From Nitrososphaerota archaeon (GTDB lineage: Archaea; Thermoproteota; Nitrososphaeria; Nitrososphaerales; Nitrosopumilaceae), in contig JADFOW010000008.1 of NCBI GenBank assembly GCA_022562615.1, forward strand, positions 1 to 33,049: a DNA stretch of 33,049 nt, read 5' to 3'. The notes below the pieces were generated by a model, which saw only the letters and a list, made by a program, of their open reading frames with translations, searched no databases and was not told the origin of the DNA. Position 1 is the stretch's first letter; every line of letters begins with the position of its first letter. This document shows, piece after piece, positions 13,252-21,419 of the stretch. Position numbers and translations under genes: made by a program.

Positions 13252-15699
13252 TTAAATGACTCTAACGATACCAACCAGACTAGTCTGAAGGAAAATTTGG
13301 CCCGCTGAATCATAACCGTCTAGGAATACGTACATTCGATATCTTCCTTCAGGAATTAGGTCACTAGAGGTATTTCCTGGCTGCGATCGAGGTTTTTCAA
13401 ATTCAAATGTACCCGTAGTTCCTGAAGGGATAACTGGACTATCTTGATTAGGTCCAAGAGATGCTGAACCAGAACCAATTATGAATGAAGCATAAGGTGT
13501 ACCCGTTAATTCATCTTCAAAAACGACCCGGCTCTGATATTTAATCCAATTATCTCTGGGACTGGGATTAAAAATACTAATTTCTCCTTTGGCTGAATTA
13601 TCATATGTCGCATAACCTGAAAATGCTCTGTCTGGATTAGGGGTTTGAAGGAAACTACTACCCAGACCAGAGACAACAGATACATCATCTATTATCATTT
13701 TCATATTCAAATTACCTACACTTTTAGGAACATACGTCATGTTTATCATCAATCTTTCTCCCAACCCAACAACTCTTTCCTCAGTTGTAATTGCCGTAAA
13801 ATTAAACTGTCCCCAAATATCGGCAACCGGTGCAGAATATTCTCCAAAATCACTTGCATAGGGAATAGGAAAACTCAAAGTTTGTGAGATAGTTTTGTTT
13901 GAAAGCCCCAGATCAGTTCCAAACTCATCAACAATTCTTAAATCAAAATCCAAAAGATGACTGCTAGTTCCATAATTAGTATTGAAAAGATCAGTTACTT
14001 CTTGTTCTGCACTTTCAATTAATCCATAATCATCCCAATGAATTATATCATCAATTAATCCATTAAATCCATCTGTTCCACTTGCATCGCTTGCCCCAAT
14101 GAAAATACTTCCTTGAAGTGCAATGGCACTATTTCCACCATTTGTGTCTGAATCTCTCAGTAATCCATCAACGTACAAATCACAATCATTGTCACCCGGC
14201 ATTATTGCGACAAAATGATGCCATGAATCATCCTTATAGTTTACAGTACTAGTGCAAGTAGCAATAGTTGAACCTGTATCTAGCTGAAAGACCAAATGTC
14301 CGTTTTGATTTAAAAATATTTGATATGATTTTTGCCCATTGTTAGTATCACCAAAATATATCATCTGGTTACTTGCAGGACCAGAGCTATATGCGTAAAA
14401 CCATCCAGAGGTTGAAGCCGGACTATCGTCAAGATCATTATAGTTGTTAGTCAGTATCGATGCAAATTGATTTCCTGAAAATTCATATGCTCCTGCTCCG
14501 TGATGAGCTGTGCCATTCCATTGAGGTCTATTTGGACTTGTTCCCAAAGTCATAATTGTATTTCCAGTAGAATCTAAAGGTGAATCAAGGTCGCTTTCAA
14601 AGTGATATGACATAGTTTCACTGTTCGAACCAGTATGCATCAAACTTTCAGGCATTGGGCTGCTGATATATCTAAGAGTGGCATTCCAGCTCCCAGCCGG
14701 AATATTGATTGTTACATTACTGTCGGTATTTGTATAAAATACTGCATTTGTTAAGCTAAAATCAATTATTTCTCCTGAATCATTTTCCGGAGAAGAAGCC
14801 CACATTTGCCGCTCCCCTATAGCATCAATGGTTTCTTTATGGAATAATAAAACATTTTGGGATATCAATCCTGAGGTTAATATGCCGCTTGACAAGGAAG
14901 TGGTGCTTTGTTCTGCAGTTTCAATTTTTTGAACCTCCACATTTTTTGTTACAGTATTTCCTGGAACTCCATTTAGAATACTTGCCTCAAACCTAACTTT
15001 GTCTCCATCATCTCCAGATATTCTGTATGTCCATTCAAAAATAACAGTATTACCTTTTTCTAACACCGCATGTGGTTCTGGTGTTGTGCCTTCAAATTCT
15101 GCTAGCGCTCCAAAAGAAATTACGTTCAGTACTGGCTGAATATTTGTATAAATCGTGCTTTGTGTAGAATTGTTTGTTACAGATAGCAGAATTGTAGATA
15201 TAAAATTGGTTGGAACCTCCTCAGGCAATGCAAATAATTGTAAATGTAGTGGCTCAGTTGAGGCATTTACGGAAAATTCTTTTGTGGTTCCTCTATCTGT
15301 AACCAATTTCAGTTTGTACGATTGTGTTTCTAAAGCAATAAAAGGCACATCTTTGAGAATATCCTCAATAGTATTTCCTGTAGTGACAGTATTGTTTAAA
15401 TCAAATTTATAGACTTGATCTACACCAGTTACATTTTCTACCCATAATCTTGCAAAAGTTACTGGGATATCTCCAGAGTTATATATGTCTAAATTAATCT
15501 TGTTGTTTTCTATTGTTAATTTTGATATATCAAAAGATTCTTTTTTTCTGTTTTCTCTTTCTTGGGCAACCGCAAAAACATTTTCTGAAAAATTTTCAAA
15601 TAAATTCATGGTATATGTCAGATAACTAGCAGCAGTAATGATAACAATAAGGAAAAAAACTCCACCAACAATAGTAGTTAGCGCTCTTCTTTGTTTCAT
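13252..15699 (-). CDS. Giant pilin-like adhesin with class III signal peptide and LamG domain
   Basis: An 815-residue protein that begins like an archaeal pilin: a very short leader MKQRRA, expected cleavage before LTTIVGG, and a hydrophobic helix to about residue 30. Residues 55-260 hold two beta-sandwich-like stretches (e.g. KINLDIYNSGDIPVTFARLW). Residues about 367-560 form a LamG/concanavalin-like domain, with DSWHHFVAIM, DLYVDGLLRDS and FNGLIDDIIHWD matching the 'W.hva...d....lyvDG...' and 'f.G.iDdv.iw' signatures, plus a Cys pair (482, 506). The final 250 residues are further beta domains. LamG domains commonly bind glycans. The ATG overlaps the stop of the upstream small pilin gene by four bases. 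An adhesive pilus-tip role is inferred. Confidence 0.82.
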   Translation of the reverse strand: MKQRRALTTIVGGVFFLIVIITAASYLTYTMNLFENFSENVFAVAQERENRKKESFDISKLTIENNKINLDIYNSGDIPVTFARLWVENVTGVDQVYKFDLNNTVTTGNTIEDILKDVPFIALETQSYKLKLVTDRGTTKEFSVNASTEPLHLQLFALPEEVPTNFISTILLSVTNNSTQSTIYTNIQPVLNVISFGALAEFEGTTPEPHAVLEKGNTVIFEWTYRISGDDGDKVRFEASILNGVPGNTVTKNVEVQKIETAEQSTTSLSSGILTSGLISQNVLLFHKETIDAIGERQMWASSPENDSGEIIDFSLTNAVFYTNTDSNVTINIPAGSWNATLRYISSPMPESLMHTGSNSETMSYHFESDLDSPLDSTGNTIMTLGTSPNRPQWNGTAHHGAGAYEFSGNQFASILTNNYNDLDDSPASTSGWFYAYSSGPASNQMIYFGDTNNGQKSYQIFLNQNGHLVFQLDTGSTIATCTSTVNYKDDSWHHFVAIMPGDNDCDLYVDGLLRDSDTNGGNSAIALQGSIFIGASDASGTDGFNGLIDDIIHWDDYGLIESAEQEVTDLFNTNYGTSSHLLDFDLRIVDEFGTDLGLSNKTISQTLSFPIPYASDFGEYSAPVADIWGQFNFTAITTEERVVGLGERLMINMTYVPKSVGNLNMKMIIDDVSVVSGLGSSFLQTPNPDRAFSGYATYDNSAKGEISIFNPSPRDNWIKYQSRVVFEDELTGTPYASFIIGSGSASLGPNQDSPVIPSGTTGTFEFEKPRSQPGNTSSDLIPEGRYRMYVFLDGYDSAGQIFLQTSLVGIVRVI

Positions 15700-16148
15700 G
15701 GCCCCATAACATAATCTTGATAGAGCACACCTTTTTCAGTAGTGATTGTAATCTTGATAGGATCGGTAGTTGTCCAATTATATGTGATTTCAGTTGAGAA
15801 ATCATCGTTGCGTGCCATTCCACCATCGGTAATAAGCAAGTCAGTTTTATCGACAGAGTTGTCTAGAGTTATTTTTGTTACATTTAAGCCAACATTTCCA
15901 ACATTACTCAATGTCACATTAATGAATCTGCTTGACGTTTCGTTGCCAAACCAAACGTGTTCAATCACTAAAAATTCATTTAACTTGTTTACTCCTTCTG
16001 AATAAACTGCAGTAATTTCATTTTGTTCAGCCGCAAATATGCTGTTAGACCAAGCAACCAACACACTTCCCATAATAGCTACTGCAGAAAGTAAAATTCC
16101 AGTTGACACTACAGTAGCTAACGCTCTTCTTTTGGCATGCTTAACCAT
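15696..16148 (-). CDS. Minor archaeal pilin-like protein
   Basis: A 150-residue protein with an archaeal class III signal peptide: basic leader ending KRRA (residues 6-9), cleavage expected before LATVV, then a hydrophobic helix TGILLSAVAIMGSVLVAW. The rest is a beta-rich globular head with the repeated 'NVTLSNVGNVGLNVTKITLD' pattern seen in archaellin/pilin heads and ArlG/ArlF-like proteins. Its stop overlaps the ATG of the LamG pilin, so the two are translated together and could pair in the fibre, for example as base or tip subunits. Confidence 0.8.
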   Translation of the reverse strand: MVKHAKRRALATVVSTGILLSAVAIMGSVLVAWSNSIFAAEQNEITAVYSEGVNKLNEFLVIEHVWFGNETSSRFINVTLSNVGNVGLNVTKITLDNSVDKTDLLITDGGMARNDDFSTEITYNWTTTDPIKITITTEKGVLYQDYVMGP

Positions 16149-16223
16149 ATAAAAAAAACAAAAAATTCAATATTATCAATCGAGGTGTATTTTCAAAAAC
16201 TAACATTACACCAAATAATACGC

Positions 16224-17060
16224 TCAATTATGCCCGAAACAGTCTTTGCCGCAAGCTGGGCATAAATTATTGTCTGATTTTTCGCTAAACAATCCTATTT
16301 GGTTTGAGATTCCAAATGCAAAGATTGCATATGTCCATAGGAATAGAACTTCTGCAAGATGTCCAGGGTAGTAAATATTTTGAAGGGACAAAAATAGAAT
16401 ACTATTATCCCCTATTATTTGGGTAATTATTCCTAAACATAGAAGAGATATCATAAAATTTACCCCGCCTTTAAAAAACAAAATAACACCAATCAGGGCA
16501 GGAATTAAAATAATTGAATCTAAAATTGGATAAGCAAGTAGTATTAGTAAATTGCCTGTCATCAAATCTGCTTCAGAATCCATAATCATCATTACAGATG
16601 GAATTAAAAGAGAAATTGAGATTATAGATATTAAAATTACTAGTTTTTTTGGAATTAGTCTGGTAAATGGTTTTATATAAAAAACAAGAGATGCAAAGAA
16701 TAATTGATATCCAGTAATATAGAAAAAATCATCAGCGTATTCCCATACCTCAGCACCTAACACAACACTGTATAATACATCTACAGTTTCGGCACAAAAC
16801 CAATATGCCGAAAACAACATAAACAAAATCCAGGCCTTTCCATGATTACCCTTTAGCCCATATTTTGAAACCATGAAAACTGAAAAAAACATTAAAACCC
16901 CAGAAAGAATAATTGAAACCCAATTTGTAACATGAGCGGCAATATCTTGCCCTGCAAAATTCGCCAGTAGAACAAGCGAAGTTATTCCCAATAAAGTAAA
17001 AAGAAGATAGTCTTGTACCTTGAATCTTTGATAGAATAATTGCAACTGCTTACCTCGCAA
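16224..17060 (-). CDS. Polytopic membrane protein (about 8 TM) with C-terminal Cys/His tail
   Basis: A 278-residue integral membrane protein. I count about eight hydrophobic segments, from DYLLFTLLGITSLVLLANFAG to VLFLWTYAIFAFGISN. The C-terminus, NLCPACGKDCFGHN, carries a CxxC-x3-C-x2-H cluster that could bind zinc or a metal centre. The fold resembles no transporter I can name. Its 5' end overlaps the AAA+ ATPase gene by 11 bases, indicating obligate co-translation, and the pilin genes follow 76 bases later. It may be the membrane partner of the AAA+/VWA pair. Confidence 0.68.
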   Translation of the reverse strand: MRGKQLQLFYQRFKVQDYLLFTLLGITSLVLLANFAGQDIAAHVTNWVSIILSGVLMFFSVFMVSKYGLKGNHGKAWILFMLFSAYWFCAETVDVLYSVVLGAEVWEYADDFFYITGYQLFFASLVFYIKPFTRLIPKKLVILISIISISLLIPSVMMIMDSEADLMTGNLLILLAYPILDSIILIPALIGVILFFKGGVNFMISLLCLGIITQIIGDNSILFLSLQNIYYPGHLAEVLFLWTYAIFAFGISNQIGLFSEKSDNNLCPACGKDCFGHN

Positions 17061-18336
17061 TTAGGTCAAGAAATTCTTTTACAGGTATGGATGCAGACAT
17101 GTTATCAAGATTTTTCTTAATAGCATCTACAATAGTAACATGTGCTTTTCCATAGATGTCTTTTAGAATTCTACTTAAGAATTCTGGTTCCTCATAACAA
17201 TCAGCAAGAGTTCGATTATAATCTTCCATCAATCTTTGTTTTACTTTATTTAAATCAGGCTTTCCAATTTCCAGCAATGATTTCTCAATTGCCGCAATGA
17301 TCAAAACCTTTGGGTCATCACTTGTTTGAGTTATTCCCCAGTCAACTGATTTTATAATTTTTCTTACGTCTTCTTGAACTTCAAAATCATCACTTGTCAT
17401 TGCCACAAGAGTTTCATTTGCAGAGTCTATTGGAGATGCACCATCAGCAATTATTCGTGCCCAATTTGCCAAATCGCCCACAGACGGACCATATGGCAAG
17501 TCTCCGTTTTTGTATTCTTGGCGCAATTTAGCTGCCACTTCTACAATATTTGCTGCAGTTTCACGTGGAATTTCCGCTCTTTCCATAAGTAAATTTATTT
17601 CTTTTTCATCAATGTGGTTATCCACACTCATATAATCAAAATTTAGCCAAACACTCATTCTTCTTCTAAATGCAGCATTAAGAGGTTTAGTGCCAGTAAA
17701 TTCTGCTGAAAAAGGGTTCATACTAATAATCATGTATGCATCTTTGTGTCGATCGATAAGCTCATTATCTTTTTCATTTAATACCATGTGGCCCCTTGCA
17801 TCCAAAATAGGATTTAGTTTTGTTGCTACATCTTGCTTCATCATGTTTGCTTCATCAAGATAGAGTATTCCTCCGTATCTACACCAGGAAGTAATTATTC
17901 CATCAATCCAGTTTTCTTTTCCCAATCCAATATATCGTCCAAACAGGTCGTATGCAGATGTTTGTAAACCACAGTTGATTTCCCATAATGGAAGTTGTGT
18001 TAATTCTGCTACCAAATAGATAATATGGGTTTTACCAGTACCACTAGGTCCAATTAATGCACATTGTTTGAAGTACCCAAGTGCTCTTACAATTCGTTCT
18101 ACATAGTTTTCCCCCTTGTCATAGTAAGGTGGGGTATCAGTAGGAATCAACTCTTGCATGTCAGTTGGGAAATTAAAATTATCTGGATTAATGTATTTTT
18201 TTATATCATATTGGTGTAATTTTGATGAATCTGTTTTCTTATTTTTTGAAAAATTGATTTTTAAACTAAAGGACTCACTTTCAATTCTAGATGTTTGAAG
18301 ATTCTTTACATTACCCTCAGATGAACCTGAAACCAT
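17050..18336 (-). CDS. MoxR/CbbQ-like AAA+ ATPase with a C-terminal NitrOD5-like domain
   Basis: A 428-residue AAA+ protein of the MoxR/CbbQ/GvpN group. Seen: Walker A GPSGTGKT (96-103), Walker B ILYLDEAN (157-164), sensor 1 ISMNP (204-208), Arg-rich FRRRM (223-227) where the arginine finger is expected, and the helical lid around 240-300. Residues about 345-410 (AAIEKSLLEIGKPDLNKVK then DYNRTLADCYEEPEFLSRIL) form an extra domain that I associate with the Nitrosopumilus output domain NitrOD5. MoxR-type ATPases work with VWA proteins to remodel or activate targets; a VWA gene sits just across the divergent promoter. First gene of the leftward operon. The NitrOD5 label is from memory. Confidence 0.85.
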   Translation of the reverse strand: MVSGSSEGNVKNLQTSRIESESFSLKINFSKNKKTDSSKLHQYDIKKYINPDNFNFPTDMQELIPTDTPPYYDKGENYVERIVRALGYFKQCALIGPSGTGKTHIIYLVAELTQLPLWEINCGLQTSAYDLFGRYIGLGKENWIDGIITSWCRYGGILYLDEANMMKQDVATKLNPILDARGHMVLNEKDNELIDRHKDAYMIISMNPFSAEFTGTKPLNAAFRRRMSVWLNFDYMSVDNHIDEKEINLLMERAEIPRETAANIVEVAAKLRQEYKNGDLPYGPSVGDLANWARIIADGASPIDSANETLVAMTSDDFEVQEDVRKIIKSVDWGITQTSDDPKVLIIAAIEKSLLEIGKPDLNKVKQRLMEDYNRTLADCYEEPEFLSRILKDIYGKAHVTIVDAIKKNLDNMSASIPVKEFLDLIAR

Positions 18337-18397
18337 AAAATGTAGTGATTCTAAATGTGTTAAACAAAAGAGATGTAATGTTGTACTACAGACAGGC

Positions 18398-18412
18398 TGT
18401 TAATTATCAACA
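18398..18412. promoter_or_regulatory. Imperfect palindrome TGTT-N7-AACA in the divergent pilus promoter region
   Basis: TGTTAATTATCAACA lies 16 bases before the ATG of the 182-residue gene, inside the 91-base gap shared with the divergent AAA+ gene. It resembles the TGTTAATTTTAACA repeat at 4803. Short and AT-rich, so only a weak operator candidate. Confidence 0.25.
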
Positions 18413-18427
18413 ATTTAGATATTATTC

Positions 18428-18976
18428 ATGATTCATGAGGTGGAAGTATCCAATTTAATGTTCAACAAGATTTCTAATGAACAAAAAAATTTTAATAAAT
18501 ACAACATTAACGTCGAGCTCGAAGAAGAATCAAGTGATGATGAAAAAACAATTCTTAAATATTCTCTCGATTTAACCTCAAATCCTAAAAATGCTGTCAT
18601 TAACATTAGTGGAAATACTACATTAAGTGGAGATCCTTCAGAAATTGAAAAATTCCTAAAACAAGAGGATGAAAAAACTCCAGAGGTCGTATCTTTAATC
18701 TACCAAGAACTATTTCCTTTAATGTATATTATTTCCAAAACTATGAAAATCCCTTCACCATCTCATACGCTATCTCAAAACATAATTGGAGAGCCAGAAG
18801 ATCATAGTGAGAAATCTGAGACAACTAATGAAGAATCATCAGAGACACCAAATGAAAGTAATGACGAGAAGATGGATGAGTCCAGTAAGCCAATGAAAGA
18901 GTCACAAGAAGCTGAGATTAAAAAAGATGAGGAACCAGATGTGTCAGAGAAACAAAATAGCGAAAATGAATCGTAA
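18428..18976 (+). CDS. Protein with a conserved-looking core and long acidic tail, rightward pilus operon
   Basis: A 182-residue protein of unknown family. Residues about 1-75 are beta-rich (YNINVELEEE, TILKYSLDLTSN, AVINISGNTTLSG), residues 85-120 are helical and hydrophobic (VVSLIYQELFPLMYIISKTMKIPSPSH), and the last about 60 residues are a highly acidic Glu/Ser-rich tail (SEKSETTNEESSETPNESND), probably disordered. The beta-sheet plus helix pattern has some likeness to SecB-like folds, but I would not assign it. It is nine bases upstream of the VWA gene and divergent from the AAA+ gene, so it may be an adaptor or regulator of that pair. Confidence 0.6.
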   Translation: MIHEVEVSNLMFNKISNEQKNFNKYNINVELEEESSDDEKTILKYSLDLTSNPKNAVINISGNTTLSGDPSEIEKFLKQEDEKTPEVVSLIYQELFPLMYIISKTMKIPSPSHTLSQNIIGEPEDHSEKSETTNEESSETPNESNDEKMDESSKPMKESQEAEIKKDEEPDVSEKQNSENES

Positions 18977-18985
18977 TGATTAGAA

Positions 18986-20545
18986 TTGCAACAAACATTT
19001 CTTGATATAATTTATAAAATTTTTTATGATACTTCACAAAGAGATATCACTGATGTTCGGTTACTTTTATCTGAAAAATTTTCTTTTCCTTCAATAGAGT
19101 TTGAACCAAAAATAGAAGTAAAAATTCCAATCCCAAAAAAAACAGATAATGGGATTACGTATTCAGGTTATTATTTTAATGATTCACCACAAGAACAAAT
19201 TGTAGTGTGGGGTCTTTTCCTAGCAACAGTGTATCATCTTGCTGCCCATGTTGCTGTTTCAGATTACTCCTTGTATAGCAATTGGGTTAGAAACAAAACT
19301 CCAAGAATTTTTTGGAAAGTCATTGATTTTATCGAAGATGATGCCGTAAAACGATATCTTTCGTCAACCAATCCAGATGTCTGGGAAAACATTTCGGAAA
19401 TTAGTCACAAACAACCAAAATACAATAAATTTAATAAAATGGAATCCAGGTACGCACTAAAGGTAGGCTCCAAAACAATAGATGGTATCAAACAAGAAAT
19501 GAATAAAGAGCCTCTTCTATGTTTTGATAAAAAGCACCAAAATAATTTGCTTGGTTGGGCCTCAGAATTATACAAAAATCAACAAATGTTGTATGAAGTT
19601 GCTCCCGACTATTACGAACAACGTAATCTCAATCAATTATTAGTCTTTAAAAAAAATAATATTGAATTTTCACCTTCGGGAAAATTTCAAACCACTATTA
19701 AAAAATTAAATTTCTTATATTATGAAGAAAAAGAAAGGCTTAGAAATATTTTACATAAAATTCGTAAGGATGTATTTGGATTAAATTTTGAAGAAATAAT
19801 TCTACCGACTGAGGACATTTATGAATATTTTAAACTTAAAGAAAAAAATAAAAAAATGATAAAAAAGATCAGAGAACAAATTAGAAGTGTTTATAACAAC
19901 TCAGAAGATCCTCAAACAAATTTTTATGGTGAAATAGACATGGAACTAGCAATTCAAGCTATTGCAAGTAATAGTGAAAAATATGCAGAAGTCTTTAACA
20001 AAACAGAAGAGCAAAGAATTGAAGAGACATGGAGTATATTGATTGATAACAGTGCGAGTTTAAGGTTACGATTTAAACAAGTCAAGGATTTTATGCTTTG
20101 TCTTGCCGAAGCCTCTGAAGAATTAACAGGACCCTCGGGCTCATGGGGTCTTTATAGTTATGATCAAAAATTTTCTATTTTAAAAGACCATAAAGGAAAA
20201 TACAATCAAGATGTAAAAGCAAGGATCGGGGGTTTGTATAGTGGAGGACTATCATACACTCCTGATGCCATTTTACTAGCTGGAAGAATGCTTGCAAGAA
20301 CTCCAGCAGATATAAAACATCTTTTTGTGTTTACTGATGATTATCCAACTGGAGTGTGGAATTATGATAAAAAAGTCTACCTTGCAATCAAGGAAACAGA
20401 AAGAACTGGAATAGAGGTAATAGGGATTGGTCTATCGTCAAACATTACAAAATATTTTACAGAGTCATGTTGGGGGACAGATATTAGAGATTTGGTAGAC
20501 AAATTTGTTAAAATATATCGCAGAAACTCTTCAAAATTCGTGTGA
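18986..20545 (+). CDS. VWA-domain protein (CobT/NorD-like partner of the AAA+ ATPase)
   Basis: A 519-residue cytoplasmic protein. The C-terminal third is a von Willebrand A domain with a complete MIDAS: DNSAS at 354-358, Thr425 in SYTPD, and Asp451 in FVFTDD. The N-terminal part has a YHLAAHVAVSDY...DFIEDDAVKRYL block like the 'H..H...ED.R' region of NorD/CobT-type proteins, and a charged helical middle (KLKEKNKKMIKKIREQIRS). Proteins of this class pair with MoxR/CbbQ ATPases to insert cofactors or remodel complexes. The start is a TTG; the in-frame stop just upstream leaves no ATG. Lies nine bases after the acidic-tail gene. Confidence 0.85.
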   Translation: MQQTFLDIIYKIFYDTSQRDITDVRLLLSEKFSFPSIEFEPKIEVKIPIPKKTDNGITYSGYYFNDSPQEQIVVWGLFLATVYHLAAHVAVSDYSLYSNWVRNKTPRIFWKVIDFIEDDAVKRYLSSTNPDVWENISEISHKQPKYNKFNKMESRYALKVGSKTIDGIKQEMNKEPLLCFDKKHQNNLLGWASELYKNQQMLYEVAPDYYEQRNLNQLLVFKKNNIEFSPSGKFQTTIKKLNFLYYEEKERLRNILHKIRKDVFGLNFEEIILPTEDIYEYFKLKEKNKKMIKKIREQIRSVYNNSEDPQTNFYGEIDMELAIQAIASNSEKYAEVFNKTEEQRIEETWSILIDNSASLRLRFKQVKDFMLCLAEASEELTGPSGSWGLYSYDQKFSILKDHKGKYNQDVKARIGGLYSGGLSYTPDAILLAGRMLARTPADIKHLFVFTDDYPTGVWNYDKKVYLAIKETERTGIEVIGIGLSSNITKYFTESCWGTDIRDLVDKFVKIYRRNSSKFV

Positions 20546-20600
20546 TTTTATTCCTTTATTTTTATAAATTTAAAAAGGATTTATTGATTTTTCATTAATA

Positions 20601-20616
20601 TAGTAAAATTTTACTA
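20601..20616. promoter_or_regulatory. 16-bp perfect palindrome TAGTAAAATTTTACTA upstream of the major pilin
   Basis: A perfect palindrome in the 168-base gap between the VWA gene and the pilin start, 98 bases before the pilin ATG and just after TATA-like DNA (TTTATAAATTTAAAA, about 20561-20575). Perfect 16-base symmetry is uncommon even in AT-rich DNA and suggests a dimeric regulator site controlling pilin level. Confidence 0.45.
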
Positions 20617-20713
20617 GAAATTTCAAAAAGCCTTTAGGCACAGTATGATATTGTCTGTCCAAAAATGTTACACATCAGATCCTATAACCTCGCTAGGTGT
20701 TTTTTTGTTAATA

Positions 20714-21361
20714 ATGAAAAACCACGTTTTCACAAAGAGAAAAGGTCTCAGTACAGTACTTACGACTGTAATTATCCTGGTGGCTTCCGTAGTTCTCGGA
20801 TCTGGTGTTGTATTGTATGGAACAAGTATGTTCCAAACAGTAGCCCAACAAGAGAGTATCGAGGTGCAGGGAATTCAGATCTGGGTAAATGCTACTGATC
20901 CATTAGGTGATGCGTGGGGAGCAGCAGGTGTTAGAAACAACGGTGATAAGATCTTATCTGTCGATACCATTCGAATCAAAGGTGTAACTGTGCCTTTTTC
21001 AAGTTGGTATATTGATGTTGATCAAACTAGAGTAACTGTAGAAAACTACCAAAGTACTTTCGTTCATGAAGGTACTGGTGGTGTAGGAACTATAATGAAC
21101 GACTCTCCAGTTGTAACAACTGCATGTACAACCGCAGGAACAACCTTGACCATTGATTTGGATGCATCAGGCACATTGCCCACTCTCTGTTTAGTACAGG
21201 GTTCAGGCCCAGTTGGACTTAACCCAGGTGAGAGAGTGATTATTTACTTCCAAATACCACAAGAGAAAATAACAACTCTTGATGCAGGTGCTTCAACAAC
21301 GTTGAACATATTTGCAGGAGAGGCAGGCGCTCCCCTTAGCGTAATCATCGCAAACCCATAG
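20714..21361 (+). CDS. Major archaeal pilin/archaellin-like subunit
   Basis: I start at the ATG at 20714 because it gives a standard class III signal peptide: MKNHVFTKRKG, cleavage before LSTVLTTVI, then the hydrophobic helix VIILVASVVLGSGVVLYG. The 23 extra residues in the track would bury this signal. The 215-residue product has a beta-rich head (AGVRNNGDKILSVDTIRIKGV, and ERVIIYFQIP) and two Cys (ACTTAG and LPTLCLV), about 30 residues apart, that may form a stabilising disulfide. Gly/Ala/Thr-rich, with a more GC-rich, optimised look than its neighbours, consistent with high expression as the main fibre subunit. It precedes the assembly ATPase and platform genes, with a terminator-like element between. 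Confidence 0.82.
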   Translation: MKNHVFTKRKGLSTVLTTVIILVASVVLGSGVVLYGTSMFQTVAQQESIEVQGIQIWVNATDPLGDAWGAAGVRNNGDKILSVDTIRIKGVTVPFSSWYIDVDQTRVTVENYQSTFVHEGTGGVGTIMNDSPVVTTACTTAGTTLTIDLDASGTLPTLCLVQGSGPVGLNPGERVIIYFQIPQEKITTLDAGASTTLNIFAGEAGAPLSVIIANP

Positions 21362-21362
21362 G

Positions 21363-21386
21363 GAGAGTGTTTTTTTTATATCTCTC
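21363..21386 (+). terminator. Stem-loop with T-run between the pilin and the assembly ATPase genes
   Basis: GAGAG and CTCTC can pair across a T-rich loop containing eight T residues, just after the pilin stop, followed by another T-rich stretch. The oligo-T alone can stop archaeal transcription. Partial termination here would give much more pilin mRNA than ATPase mRNA, as expected for a fibre subunit. Confidence 0.4.
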
Positions 21387-21407
21387 TTTATTTTTCTTTT
21401 TTATTTT

Positions 21408-21411
21408 GGAG
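21408..21411 (+). promoter_or_regulatory. Shine-Dalgarno GGAG of the assembly ATPase gene
   Basis: GGAG lies eight bases before the ATG at 21420, showing this gene is translated from a leadered mRNA, as expected for an internal operon gene reading through from the pilin. Confidence 0.6.
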
Positions 21412-21419
21412 AATAAAAA

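Noticed and set aside
13506-13688. Short same-strand ORF inside the LamG pilin gene
   Set aside because: Alternative-frame shadow of a clearly coding 815-residue frame.
20665-20898. 77-residue ORF overlapping the major pilin start
   Set aside because: Out-of-frame overlap; the pilin frame has a class III signal peptide and a full beta-rich head.
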